This document shows positions 44,346-53,213 of a DNA stretch of 64,000 nucleotides, piece after piece; positions within the stretch are counted from its first letter, which is position 1, and every line of letters begins with the position of its first letter. A model generated the notes under the pieces. The model saw nothing but the letters and a program-made list of their open reading frames with translations. It was not told the DNA's origin and searched no databases. A program made the position numbers and the translations under genes. This stretch comes from Acidobacteriota bacterium. Lineage in GTDB: Bacteria; Acidobacteriota; Terriglobia; Terriglobales; Acidobacteriaceae. The stretch spans positions 372,001-436,000 of the forward strand of contig JAFDVQ010000001.1 of assembly GCA_018268915.1 (NCBI GenBank). Direction: 5' to 3'.

Positions 44346-46577
44346 TTACGCCTGCAGAACTTTTGCCCCGAGCAGGTTCTCGATTTTCACTGGCAGTTCG
44401 CGAACCCGCATTCCCGTCGCGTGATGCACCGCCGCAGTGATAGCCGCGGCAACACCCGCAAGCCCGATCTCGCCCACACCGCGCGCGCCGTACTCGCCCA
44501 TCACGGGATCAGGGTGATCGAGGAACGTGACATCGATATCCGGCGAATCAGCGCAGGTCGCCATCAGGTAGTCCGCCATGCTGCCGTTGATCGGCTGCCC
44601 CGTCCGCTGGTCGTGAACCGTTTCTTCCAGCAGACCCATACCGACGCCCATCACGACCGCGCCCGCTATCTGGTTTGCGGCCGCCTTGGGATTGATGATG
44701 CGGCCTGCGTCGATCACCGTTACCACGCGGCTCACACGCAGCCGTGCAATCTCCGGTTCCCATTCCACCTCGACAAACTGCGCTCCGTACGAATGCAGCG
44801 ACTTGTCCTTCGACTGTGGATCCTCCCACGTCGGCACCGTCTTGCCTTCCGCGCTCAATCCATCAATGCGCGCAAGCTTCAGTATCTCCGCGAACTCCGG
44901 ATCGCCCGCAGCCTGGTCCTTCTTGCGGATGCGCCCGTCCGCAAATTCAAGCTCCTCTGCCTTCGCGCCTTTCAAAGGAGAGCCGTCAATCCCCGTCGAG
45001 AGCGCAAGCATCTTTTTCATTGCTTCCGTAGACGCCTTGGCGATCGCATCACACACTGAGCCCGTCACCATCGAGCCACCCGACATCGGGCCGTCAGGCA
45101 GAGAACTATCTCCAAGCACCACATCGATGCGATCGAGCGGCACGCCGGTCTTCTCGTGCACCACCTGCGCAAACGTCGTGTAAGTGCCAGTGCCAATGTC
45201 CTGTGTGCCACTGCGGACTGAGACTCGGCCGTTGGAGTGAAATTCGACATGTGCGGTGCAGGGAAGCCGCGTCGCCACCCAGCTCGCGCCAGCCATCCCC
45301 CAGCCAAGAATCTTCCCATCGCGCTTCATCGATCCGGTTCCGGCGGTGCGCTTCTCCCATCCGAACTTCTTCGCCCCCACTTCAAGACACTCCTGATAAT
45401 GGCGCGAAGAAAATGGAATGTTCTTGTCTTCGTCTTTCTCCGCATCGTTCACTATGCGCAGCTTCACGGGATCCATCTTCAGTTCATCGGCCAGCTCGTT
45501 CATCCCGGCTTCCATGGCGTACAACCCCGGCACAGCGCCCGGCCCTCGCATATACATCGGGGCGCCCAGGTTGCGCCGGACAAGCGCGCTCGTGACCGAC
45601 AAGTTCGCAACGCTGTACAGATACGGAGTAGCCTCCGCGCAGCCTTCATCGAAGTCGTCGAGCATCGATGTGTTGTTCAGGTAGTCATGGCTCAGCGCGA
45701 CCAGTTTTCCGTCGCTCGAAGCGCCAAGACGGATTCGCTGCTCGGTACGCGGCCGATACCCCACGCTCGAGAACATCATCTTCCGAGTGAGACTCAGCTT
45801 CACAGGACGGCCCAGCTTGCGAGCGGCCACCGCACTCATCGCGCAATGCGGCCAGGGAAACAGCTTGCCGCCGAAACCAGATCCAAGAAAGCGCGTGACC
45901 ACCCGCACGTTTTCGATCGGAACGCCTAGTGTCTGCGCCATCACCACACGATGATTCACGACACCCTGCGTCGTTTCGAACATCGTGAGTTGCTCGCGAT
46001 CCCATACTGCGACGGAACCGTGCATCTCGATGGGATTGTGCGTTTCGATGGGCGTGACGTAGGTTTGATCGACCTTTACCTGCGCAGATGCAAACGCCTT
46101 ATCGAAATCGCCGCGATGGCTGCCCTTCTTCCGCTCGCCGGTGTAGTCATCAAGGCTTTCGCGGACGCTTGGCTTTTCCGCCTCGTAATCCGCCTTCACC
46201 ACAGCCGCGGCTGCAGTGGCCTGCTCAAATGTCTCCGCCACTACCAGCGCGATGTACTGACCCCAGTGACGCACCACATCGTCTTCAAAGGCTGAGCGCA
46301 CCTCGCTGTTGGTTGCGTCTCCGTCGCCAGGCACCGTACGGTAGAGCGGTCCGATATTGCCGTGATGCAGCACGAGCAGAACTCCCGGCATCTTCTCGGC
46401 TGCAGATGTATCGAGAGTACGAATCTTCCCGCTCGCAATCGACGCGATCACCGGCACTGCGTAGGCCATGCCTTCGATGTGAAAGTCAGCCGAATACTTC
46501 GCGGTGCCCGTCGTCTTCAGCGGACCGTCAATTCGCGGTGTTGGCCGCCCGATAATTCCAGCCGGTGTCGTGCTCAT
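44346..46577 (-). CDS. Xanthine dehydrogenase family molybdenum-binding subunit, copy 2 (PaoC-like)
   Basis: A 743-residue large subunit. Landmarks are GTAKYSADFH near the N-terminus, ETHNPIEMHGSVAVWD and RFLGSGFGGKLFPWPH in the first half, MRGPGAVPGLYAMEAGMNEL, GTQDIGTGTYTTFAQVVH and the C-terminal ARGVGEIGLAGVAAAI, which holds the family's active-site Glu region. It binds molybdopterin (probably as the cytosine dinucleotide) and hydroxylates an aldehyde or N-heterocycle. It is clearly paralogous to the gene 25 bp upstream. AAGAGG precedes the ATG. Confidence 0.92.
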   Translation of the reverse strand: MSTTPAGIIGRPTPRIDGPLKTTGTAKYSADFHIEGMAYAVPVIASIASGKIRTLDTSAAEKMPGVLLVLHHGNIGPLYRTVPGDGDATNSEVRSAFEDDVVRHWGQYIALVVAETFEQATAAAAVVKADYEAEKPSVRESLDDYTGERKKGSHRGDFDKAFASAQVKVDQTYVTPIETHNPIEMHGSVAVWDREQLTMFETTQGVVNHRVVMAQTLGVPIENVRVVTRFLGSGFGGKLFPWPHCAMSAVAARKLGRPVKLSLTRKMMFSSVGYRPRTEQRIRLGASSDGKLVALSHDYLNNTSMLDDFDEGCAEATPYLYSVANLSVTSALVRRNLGAPMYMRGPGAVPGLYAMEAGMNELADELKMDPVKLRIVNDAEKDEDKNIPFSSRHYQECLEVGAKKFGWEKRTAGTGSMKRDGKILGWGMAGASWVATRLPCTAHVEFHSNGRVSVRSGTQDIGTGTYTTFAQVVHEKTGVPLDRIDVVLGDSSLPDGPMSGGSMVTGSVCDAIAKASTEAMKKMLALSTGIDGSPLKGAKAEELEFADGRIRKKDQAAGDPEFAEILKLARIDGLSAEGKTVPTWEDPQSKDKSLHSYGAQFVEVEWEPEIARLRVSRVVTVIDAGRIINPKAAANQIAGAVVMGVGMGLLEETVHDQRTGQPINGSMADYLMATCADSPDIDVTFLDHPDPVMGEYGARGVGEIGLAGVAAAITAAVHHATGMRVRELPVKIENLLGAKVLQA

Positions 46578-46602
46578 ACGTGCCTCTTTCGATCTTTCGC
46601 GA

Positions 46603-48894
46603 TCAAGCCTCGTGAATCGTAGACTTCAACAAATCCTCAATGCGAACCGGCAGTTCGCGAACCCGCACGCCGGTTGCGTTGTAAACAGCATCCGTAATTG
46701 CCGGCGCAACGCCCGCCATGCCGATCTCGCCGATCCCGCGTGCTCCGTACTCGTTCACGATGTAGTCGGGATAATCGAGGAAAGTAATGTCCAGGTCGGG
46801 AAGGTCCGCAATCGTCGGAACGATGTAGTCAGCAAAATTGTTGTTGATCGGCTGTCCGGTGCGGTGATCGTGCACCGTCTCCTCGAAGAGGCTCATGCCC
46901 AGTCCCATCACAACTGCTCCGAGCATCTGGTTCGTACCTGCACCCTTGTTGATGATGCGGCCGCAATCGAATACAGAAACCACGCGGCTCACCCGCAGAC
47001 GAGCGATCTCCGGCTCCCACTCGACTTCAGCAAAATGACAACCGTAAGAGTGCAGCGAGTACTGCTTTGCCTTCGGATCTTCGAACGAAGGCGCGGTCTT
47101 TCCTGTTGCTGTGATCCCGCTCAGGTTCGCCATCTTCAAAACTTCTTCGAAGGGAATGCCATTTGCGGAAAGCTGACGGCCCGAGTTCATCGATACGCCC
47201 ACAACCTTCGGCTGCTGATCGCCCTTCTGCATCACCCTGCCATTTGAGATGGCAAGATTCTCCGGCTTCATTCCGTGGAAAGGGGAATCGGGCAAGGATG
47301 CAGCGATATGAAGCAGGCGAGTCACCGCGGAATTCGTCGCAGTAGTCGCAGCCGGCAGTACAGCACTTGTCGCCATCGACCCGCCCGAAGTCGGACCTTC
47401 AGGCAATGAGCTATCGCCGAGAAACACATCGATGCGATCGAGAGGCACGCCGGTGGCCGCATGAATCACCTGCGCAAAGATCGTGTATGTTCCCGTGCCG
47501 ATATCCTGTGTCGCGCAGCGCACGCACACGCGTCCATTCGGGCAGAGCTCCACGCTGGCAGTGCAGGGGATACGCGCTGCCGACCAGGACGCACTCCCCA
47601 GTCCAAGCCCGGTGAACTTGCCGTTCCTCCGCATCGAACCTGGCTCGGGCGTCCGATTCTTCCAGCCAATCTTCTCCGCGCCCGTTGTCCAGCACTCCTT
47701 CAGATGTCGCGACGAGAAAGGCAAGTTCTTCCCTTCATCGCGCTCCGCATCATTCTTTAACCGGAACTCCACCGGATCCATCTTGAGCTTTTCCGCCAGC
47801 TCATTCATTGCCGATTCAAGCGCGAACAGCCCCGGCACAGCGCCTGGACCGCGCATCGGCGCGGGAGCGCCAACGTTGCGGCGCACCATCCCGGTAGTGA
47901 CAACCAGATTCGGACAGCTGTAGAGAAACGGTGTCTGCTCTCCGCAGTGCTCTACAAAATCGTCCAGCTGCGAAGTCTGCGTGAAAAAGTCATGCCGGAT
48001 CGCCGTCAGCTTTCCATCCTGCGTCGCGCCCAGCCGAATGCGCTGCTGCGTGTGCGGACGATGCCCGGTGTTAGAAAACATCATGCGGCGATCGACGCTG
48101 ATTTTTACTGGTCGATTCAGCGTCCGCGCAGCTGACGCCGCGATCGATGATTGCGGCCAGGGAAACAGCTTGCCGCCGAACCCCGACCCGATGAAACGCG
48201 AGATGATGCGCACATTCTCGCGCGGAACCCCAAGCACCTGCGACATCACGACGCGATGGTTCACCACGCCCTGCGTGCACTCGTACAACGTATAGTTTTC
48301 GCCGTCCCAAACAGCTACGGTCCCATGCAACTCCATGGGATTATGTGTCTCGACAGGCGTAACGTAAGTCTGGTCAAGCGTAATCGCCGCCGATGCCAGC
48401 GCCTTGTCGGGATCGCCGCGCTTCCAGCTCTCCGGGCGCTCGCCGTCGAAGTCGCTCAGATCGGTCTTGACGTCCGGCGTCTCTGCCTCGTACTCAACCT
48501 TGATGGAAGCCGCTGCCGCCTTGGCCTGCTCCAATGTCTCGGCTACTACGGCCGCAACAAACTGACCCCAGTAGTAGACCTTGTCGTCCGAGAACGGTGG
48601 CCGAGCCTCGCTGATAGTGCCGTCCGACTCGTGCGGATAAAAGCGATAGACGTTGTCGATCTTGCCGTGATGCATCACCAGGACAACGCCGGGCATCTTT
48701 TCAGCAGCCGAAGCGTCCAGGCTGCGAATTCTTCCCTTGCCGATATTGGCCTGCACGGCAACTGCGTGGACGAGGTTGGGAAAGTTGTGATCGACTGCGT
48801 AACGCGCAGTTCCTGTCGTCTTCAAAGAACCATCGATGCGAGGCACCACTGCGCCAATGATGCCCGCAGCGTGAGGGAGCGTGTCCATCGCCAT
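46603..48894 (-). CDS. Xanthine dehydrogenase family molybdenum-binding subunit, copy 1 (PaoC-like)
   Basis: About 763 residues with the same architecture as copy 2: TGTARYAVDHNFP, ETHNPMELHGTVAVWDG, RFIGSGFGGKLFPWPQ, MRGPGAVPGLFALESAMNEL, ATQDIGTGTYTIFAQVIH and ARGIGEIGMAGVAPAI. Copies 1 and 2 align throughout with many conservative changes, pointing to an old tandem duplication. The frame opens at 48915; ATG 48894 has GGAG six bases upstream and is preferred. It lies 21 bp downstream of the FAD subunit gene. Confidence 0.92.
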   Translation of the reverse strand: MAMDTLPHAAGIIGAVVPRIDGSLKTTGTARYAVDHNFPNLVHAVAVQANIGKGRIRSLDASAAEKMPGVVLVMHHGKIDNVYRFYPHESDGTISEARPPFSDDKVYYWGQFVAAVVAETLEQAKAAAASIKVEYEAETPDVKTDLSDFDGERPESWKRGDPDKALASAAITLDQTYVTPVETHNPMELHGTVAVWDGENYTLYECTQGVVNHRVVMSQVLGVPRENVRIISRFIGSGFGGKLFPWPQSSIAASAARTLNRPVKISVDRRMMFSNTGHRPHTQQRIRLGATQDGKLTAIRHDFFTQTSQLDDFVEHCGEQTPFLYSCPNLVVTTGMVRRNVGAPAPMRGPGAVPGLFALESAMNELAEKLKMDPVEFRLKNDAERDEGKNLPFSSRHLKECWTTGAEKIGWKNRTPEPGSMRRNGKFTGLGLGSASWSAARIPCTASVELCPNGRVCVRCATQDIGTGTYTIFAQVIHAATGVPLDRIDVFLGDSSLPEGPTSGGSMATSAVLPAATTATNSAVTRLLHIAASLPDSPFHGMKPENLAISNGRVMQKGDQQPKVVGVSMNSGRQLSANGIPFEEVLKMANLSGITATGKTAPSFEDPKAKQYSLHSYGCHFAEVEWEPEIARLRVSRVVSVFDCGRIINKGAGTNQMLGAVVMGLGMSLFEETVHDHRTGQPINNNFADYIVPTIADLPDLDITFLDYPDYIVNEYGARGIGEIGMAGVAPAITDAVYNATGVRVRELPVRIEDLLKSTIHEA

Positions 48895-48915
48895 TAGCAA
48901 CTCCAGAATATGCAA

Positions 48916-49911
48916 CTATGCGGTTGCTGTTGCGGTTTTGAGCGAGCGCACCAGGCAGCGCTTCGCCAGTTCCACCTTGAATGCGTTATCTTTTTGCGGC
49001 TTGGCTTTTGCCAGGGCAGCCTGGGCTGCGGCTTTGAACGCAGCTTCATTTGCCGGCTTGCCCATGAGAGCGGCCTCCGCCTCGCGCGAGCGCCACGGCT
49101 TCGTTCCAACGCCGCCCATCGCAACCCGGATGTAACGGATATGTCCGCCTTCGACCCGAGCCACAACTGCCGCCGAAGCCAGCGCGAACTCGTAGCTGGC
49201 GCGATCACGGAGCTTGAGGTAAGTGGACTTCGCTCCCTCAACAGGCTTGGGAAGATCGACGTGCGTGATCAGTTCGCCGGCTTCGAGAGCGTTTTCGATA
49301 TGTGGCGTCTCGCCGGGCAGCTTGTGAAAGTCTGCAAACGCGATGGTCCTCTTTCCTTTCGGCCCTTCAACGTGGATCACGGCTTCCAGCGCCGCCATGG
49401 CAACGCACATGTCTGATGGATGCGTCGCAATGCATTTGTCGCTGGTGCCGAGAACTGCATGCATCCGGTTAAAGCCGTCCACTGCCGCGCATCCCGTCCC
49501 CGGAGTTCGCTTGTTGCATCCATAGCCGCCGGGCGTTCCCGCGCTCGGCTCGCGGAAATACATGCAACGCGTCCTCTGCAGAAGGTTGCCGCCGGTTGTC
49601 GCCATGTTCCGCAACTGCGGAGACGCCCCGGAAAGAAGCGCCTCAGATAGCACGGGATACGACTTCTTCACCTCTTCGCTCCAGGCGAGATCGGAATTCC
49701 GCACCATAGCGCCAATGCGCAGCCCACCATCCGGCAGCTTCTCGATCTTGTCGAGCGGCAGCAGATTGATGTCGACCAGAGTCTTCGGCGTCTCCACGTA
49801 CAACTTCATCAGGTCGACCAGCGTCGTACCGCCGGCGATGAACTTTGCGCCGTCTGCGCTCGCCAGCGCCTTCTCAACGTTCGGAGCTTTGACGTAGCTA
49901 AAGGTTTCCAT
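48916..49911 (-). CDS. Xanthine dehydrogenase family FAD-binding subunit (PaoB-like)
   Basis: A 331-residue subunit. The FAD-binding motifs are AKFIAGGTTLVDLMKLYVE and TTGGNLLQRTRCMYF. Between them and ATHPSDMCVAMAALEA are four cysteines (TRC, YGC, GTGC, DKC) in the arrangement that ligates an extra 4Fe-4S cluster in E. coli PaoB-type subunits. This places the operon in the periplasmic aldehyde oxidoreductase branch rather than classical XDH. A GGAG precedes the ATG. Confidence 0.92.
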   Translation of the reverse strand: METFSYVKAPNVEKALASADGAKFIAGGTTLVDLMKLYVETPKTLVDINLLPLDKIEKLPDGGLRIGAMVRNSDLAWSEEVKKSYPVLSEALLSGASPQLRNMATTGGNLLQRTRCMYFREPSAGTPGGYGCNKRTPGTGCAAVDGFNRMHAVLGTSDKCIATHPSDMCVAMAALEAVIHVEGPKGKRTIAFADFHKLPGETPHIENALEAGELITHVDLPKPVEGAKSTYLKLRDRASYEFALASAAVVARVEGGHIRYIRVAMGGVGTKPWRSREAEAALMGKPANEAAFKAAAQAALAKAKPQKDNAFKVELAKRCLVRSLKTATATA

Positions 49912-49926
49912 GGTCAGTCTCCTCTC

Positions 49927-50643
49927 CTACGCGCGCGAGCGCACTTGTTTCACGGCAGCAAGAATGTTGGTATAGGCGCCACAGCGGCAGATGTTGCCGG
50001 ACATCGCCTGCTTCACCTCATCGTCCGTAGAGCCGATCGGCTCCTTCAACAGCGCGACAGCGCTCATGATCTGGCCGCTGGTGCAATAGCCGCACTGGTA
50101 GCCGTCATGCTCGACAAACGCCGCCTGCATTGCGTGAAGATTTCCGGGCTGCCCGACGCCTTCGATCGTTGTGATCTCATCGCCTTCGTGCATCAGCGCG
50201 AACGACAGGCAACTGTTTACCCGCCTTCCGTTCACGTGCACCGTGCAGGCTCCGCACTGGCCGTGGTCGCAGCCCTTTTTCGTTCCGGTGAGGTGGATCC
50301 GTTCACGGAGCGTATCCAGCAGCGTTGCGCGAGGATCGAGATTCTTGAGCGCGTATTCCTTGCCATTAACCCGCAGGGTAATTGTGCTGCCGCCAGCAGC
50401 CTCCGCCTGTTCCTGCGCCGGCTCCTCAATCGAAGACGCGGAGGACAACGGAGCAGCGCCAGCCAGCAGGCCTGCAGCTCCAACGCCAGACAAGAATGAC
50501 CGGCGGCTTACCTGCACCTTCGCGGATTTGAGCCCAATCGGCTCAAGCTCTACGGATTGCTGATCGGGAGCAAGTTGATGGTTCGAGTGTTCAGGGGTTC
50601 GCGAGCGCAAATGCCTCAAGCGCGTATCAATACTGTCTGTCAC
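49927..50643 (-). CDS. 2Fe-2S iron-sulfur subunit with Tat signal (PaoA-like)
   Basis: About 238 residues. GTG 50643 is preceded by GAGGAGGT and is chosen over the longer open frame to 50709. A twin-arginine signal (SRRSFLSGVGAAGLLAG) implies that the assembled enzyme is exported folded to the periplasm. Two 2Fe-2S clusters are indicated: the plant-ferredoxin type (GCDHGQCGACTVHVNG) and the helical type (CGYCTSGQIM...GNICRCGAY). It passes electrons between the molybdenum centre and FAD. First gene of the operon. Confidence 0.92.
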   Translation of the reverse strand: MTDSIDTRLRHLRSRTPEHSNHQLAPDQQSVELEPIGLKSAKVQVSRRSFLSGVGAAGLLAGAAPLSSASSIEEPAQEQAEAAGGSTITLRVNGKEYALKNLDPRATLLDTLRERIHLTGTKKGCDHGQCGACTVHVNGRRVNSCLSFALMHEGDEITTIEGVGQPGNLHAMQAAFVEHDGYQCGYCTSGQIMSAVALLKEPIGSTDDEVKQAMSGNICRCGAYTNILAAVKQVRSRA

Positions 50644-50844
50644 AGGTCGACCTCCTCGAGACAGGACGCTAGGTTTGAATTGTTTCGGGCTACCGGCGCG
50701 CTCGAACAAAGGAACCGCCAGCTTGGGAAACCGCCGTGCCGATATCCTACGCCCACAACCTTATAGCTGGGAATCCGCTACTTTCAGCGCACGCAAAAAC
50801 CCCAACGTCAGAAGGGAACCCCTCACGCGTGAAGACAATCATGG

Positions 50845-50863
50845 GGCCCGGTCAGCCCGGGCC
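50845..50863 (-). terminator. GC-rich hairpin downstream of the MerR gene
   Basis: GGCCCGG and CCGGGCC pair around TCAGC, 11 bp past the MerR stop. No U tract follows, so its strength as a terminator is uncertain. Confidence 0.45.
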
Positions 50864-50873
50864 ATCGATCGGT

Positions 50874-51305
50874 TTAGCTCGCAGTTGCCAGTTGGTGCTC
50901 TTCTGGCTCCACCAGCTGGGGACCGCCGATTCGCGTTCGGTCCTCGATGGCCTTGTAGTTGGCGATCTTGTGGGCCAGCAAGGCATGCGCCTTCTGCAAT
51001 TCGGCAATTTTCTCCGCAATGCCTGCCTGGTGGTCTTGCAGCAGCTTGCGGCGTTCCAGAGAAGTGGCGTCGCCCTGTTCGCGAAGGGCTGCGTACCGCT
51101 GCATCTCGCGAATCGACATATTCGTGGCTCTCATGCAGTGGAGAAAGTTGAGCCACGCCTCGTCTGCTTCTGAATACCTGCGGTGACCGTTGTGCGCGCG
51201 TCCAACCGGTTGGATCAAGCCAACGCGCTCATAGTAGCGAAGAGTGTGCGCGGTCATTCCGCAACGCTCAGCCATGGATCGGATTGTGTAACCAGCGTCT
51301 CTCAT
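50874..51305 (-). CDS. MerR family transcriptional regulator
   Basis: About 143 residues. The N-terminal winged helix is typical (YTIRSMAERCGMTAHTLRYYE RVGLI), followed by RAHNGHRRYSEADEAWLNFL and a coiled-coil dimerisation helix near the C-terminus. There are no conserved metal-binding cysteines, so it belongs to the drug/aldehyde-stress type rather than the metal type. The open frame extends upstream to 51389, but it runs through its own predicted promoter, so ATG 51305 is preferred. It lies upstream of the molybdoenzyme operon in the same direction and may control it or a divergent target. Confidence 0.88.
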   Translation of the reverse strand: MRDAGYTIRSMAERCGMTAHTLRYYERVGLIQPVGRAHNGHRRYSEADEAWLNFLHCMRATNMSIREMQRYAALREQGDATSLERRKLLQDHQAGIAEKIAELQKAHALLAHKIANYKAIEDRTRIGGPQLVEPEEHQLATAS

Positions 51306-51312
51306 CAACTCC

Positions 51313-51343
51313 AACCTACAACTTGGAGCGCACGCGAAGTCAA
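51313..51343 (-). promoter_or_regulatory. MerR-type promoter with 19-bp spacer
   Basis: On the minus strand, TTGACT (51343-51338) and TAGGTT (51318-51313) are separated by 19 bp, the over-long spacing that MerR-family proteins correct by DNA distortion. The spacer is an imperfect dyad (ACTT...AAGT). CTCCAA and TTGGAG (inverted, 8 bp apart) overlap the -10 region. Confidence 0.6.
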
Positions 51344-51465
51344 CGAGGCTAGGCTCGTGAAATGAGACGTTTACGCGATCCTTGTACATAGGTGTTCGCG
51401 CTCATGGTCGCAATCTGCGATTTTTCAATCAGATAACGCTTCCAGTCCTATTGGACATTGAAATC

Positions 51466-51485
51466 TCCTTAACAATTCTTAAGGA
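51466..51485. repeat. AT-rich perfect inverted repeat
   Basis: TCCTTAA and TTAAGGA flank CAATTC in the spacer between the MerR gene and the deaminase remnant. It could be a regulator site or an old terminator; nothing further can be said. Confidence 0.4.
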
Positions 51486-51560
51486 AACGCTCGTGACGAC
51501 CTGCGTAGGACCTGGTCACTCCGGGGTTCTCTCAGCAGTGAATACTCAGGATTCTCCCGA

Positions 51561-51714
51561 TAGGTATTCGTCTCTCTCATATCCGGCGGAATAGAATGGC
51601 TTCGCGAAAACGGCGTCGAGGTCATCGACCTCGAAAGCAGCGCTTGCCGTGAACTTTTGAACGGCCACGCAGGTCATCCTGAACTTTGGAATAGAAGACA
51701 TCTGCGAAGACTAG
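51561..51714 (+). pseudogene. C-terminal remnant of a cytosine/nucleoside deaminase-like gene
   Basis: After a stop at 51561 the frame reads SGGIEWLRENGVEVIDLESS and then ACRELLNGHAGHPELWN, matching the C-terminal part of CMP/dCMP-type deaminases of the cytosine/creatinine group (usually ...GGxxWLRxxGVEVxxLDDxxC...PELWNEDIG). Directly after ELWN one extra A (at 51692-51694) shifts the frame; in the shifted frame the codons read EDICED and stop at 51712, as in the intact family. No upstream deaminase motifs (HAE, PCxxC) remain. Confidence 0.68.
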
Positions 51715-51746
51715 CACTCATTTCTATCTGCTTTACTGGAGACACT

Positions 51747-52526
51747 ATGGAACGTCGTGAATTTCTGGCAGGCACCCTCGCGGCATCCGCATTGGCGGCC
51801 GCACCCGCGGTTGGCGCACAAGCACAGGAGAGCAAACAACGCGAGTATTACCAGATTCGCCGCTACTTCATGCAATCGGGATCGCAAACCTCGATCACCG
51901 AGAAGTACATCAGCGAGGCGCTCATTCCCTCCCTCGCCGGCAAAGGCGGTCCCGTCGGCGCCTTCCGCCTCGAAATCGGACCTCAAACGCCGACGTTCTA
52001 CGTTCTGATTCCCCTGGCTTCAGCCGCCGCAGCTGCATCGCTCGAACTCGACCTCAGCCAGAATGAGACCTACCTGAAAGCGGCCGAGCCGTTCTGGAGT
52101 GCGCCTGCCACGGCGCCAGCATTCGTCCGGGTCGATTCTTCGCTGCACATCGCGTTCGAAGGCTGGCCGAAGGTCACGCCGCCCGAAAAAGGAAAGCGCA
52201 TCTTCCAGCTTCGTACTTACGAAAGCCCAAGTCATCGCGATCACGTCGTGAAGGTGCAGATGTTCAACTCGGGTGAGTTTCAAGTTTTCAAGGATGCTGG
52301 ATTCCATCCCGTCTTCTTTGGAGACACGCTCATCGGAGAGCGGATGCCGAGCCTCACCTACATGTTGAGCCTCGAGTCGACTGCAGAGCTCGACGCCAAG
52401 TGGGGAGCATTCCGCGACAATCCCGCCTGGAAGAAGCTATCCGCCGATCAGAAATACGCCTTCGAGCCAATCGTCAGCAACATCACCAACCTCATCCTCA
52501 GCCCGTTAGCAGCTTCGCAAATCTGA
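51747..52526 (+). CDS. Exported NIPSNAP family protein
   Basis: About 259 residues. A short Tat-like N-terminus (MERREFLAGTLAASALAAAP) precedes two NIPSNAP-like ferredoxin-fold modules (YYQIRRYFMQSGSQTSITEKYI; IFQLRTYESPSHRDHVVKV). Bacterial NIPSNAP proteins are of unknown function. GGAG before ATG 51747 fixes the start; the longer open frame upstream is the deaminase remnant. Confidence 0.85.
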   Translation: MERREFLAGTLAASALAAAPAVGAQAQESKQREYYQIRRYFMQSGSQTSITEKYISEALIPSLAGKGGPVGAFRLEIGPQTPTFYVLIPLASAAAAASLELDLSQNETYLKAAEPFWSAPATAPAFVRVDSSLHIAFEGWPKVTPPEKGKRIFQLRTYESPSHRDHVVKVQMFNSGEFQVFKDAGFHPVFFGDTLIGERMPSLTYMLSLESTAELDAKWGAFRDNPAWKKLSADQKYAFEPIVSNITNLILSPLAASQI

Positions 52527-52573
52527 TCTTCCTCAACGTCCTCGCGCGATGATGATGGGTTTTGGAAGGACGT

Positions 52574-53213
52574 ATGTACGGCCCTTTCGCAGAGTTTGTT
52601 ACCGTGCAACCCGGAGATTCGGCTGAATTCATCGTGAAGGCGAGGGCACTTGCCGTCGGCGTTGCTAAGAATTTTGAGCCTGCGCGCCTCTATGTCATTC
52701 GGATCGACAATTGGTTTGGTCCTAAGTGGATGCACTTTGCGGGAAAGTTCACCGCCGGCAAGCGCCTTCGCGGACTCCCTACTGCCGCTATCGGCGTTCA
52801 CAAGACGCGCCTGCATGTACCTCCTTTTGTCCCTAGCCGGGTGGTCGAGCAGGTAGTATTCGCGGGGCCGAAATATGAGGAGACCCTGCCAGCGAAGCCG
52901 TTGCACATCGAGTGTCCGAGCAAGCAAGCACTTTCAAGGCGAATTGAGGACGTCGATGAGGGCGCGGCATTTGTATGGATCAGCGGAAACTCAGAAGCGC
53001 AGAAGCGGGGAGCCATGATGGTCTATTGGCCTGTTGCGTTCGACCCAGGAGCGCCTCGTCGAGGTAGGTTAGGCCGCAAAGGGGGCATTTTACGCGAGCT
53101 TCTCTCGGCGCAATGCGGGCTGGGAGCCATCCATGCTGCGTGGAGTATCTCGCAAAGAGATCGCACATCTCGAAGAGACTGGAAGAGATCTAATGGGCTT
53201 GGCCAATCAATAG
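52574..53213 (+). pseudogene. Conserved hypothetical gene with a probable single-base frameshift
   Basis: From ATG 52574 (GGAAGGA upstream) the frame reads a normal-looking soluble protein (MYGPFAEFVTVQPGDSAEFI; AAIGVHKTRLHVPPFVPSRV). After the G5 run at 53081-53085 the original frame becomes atypical (Arg/Ser-rich, ending QSIGLLDES). If one G is dropped, the next frame continues as AFYASFSRRNAGWEPSMLRG, then VSRKEIAHLEETGRDLMGLANQ, with a stop at 53211-53213 that abuts the convergent amidase gene. A true mutation or a sequencing error in the homopolymer would both explain this. Function unknown. Confidence 0.62.

Noticed and set aside
44548..44829. Frames antisense or in alternate frame within the molybdenum-subunit genes
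   Set aside because: Glycine-rich shadows of the XDH-family gene; no start signals.
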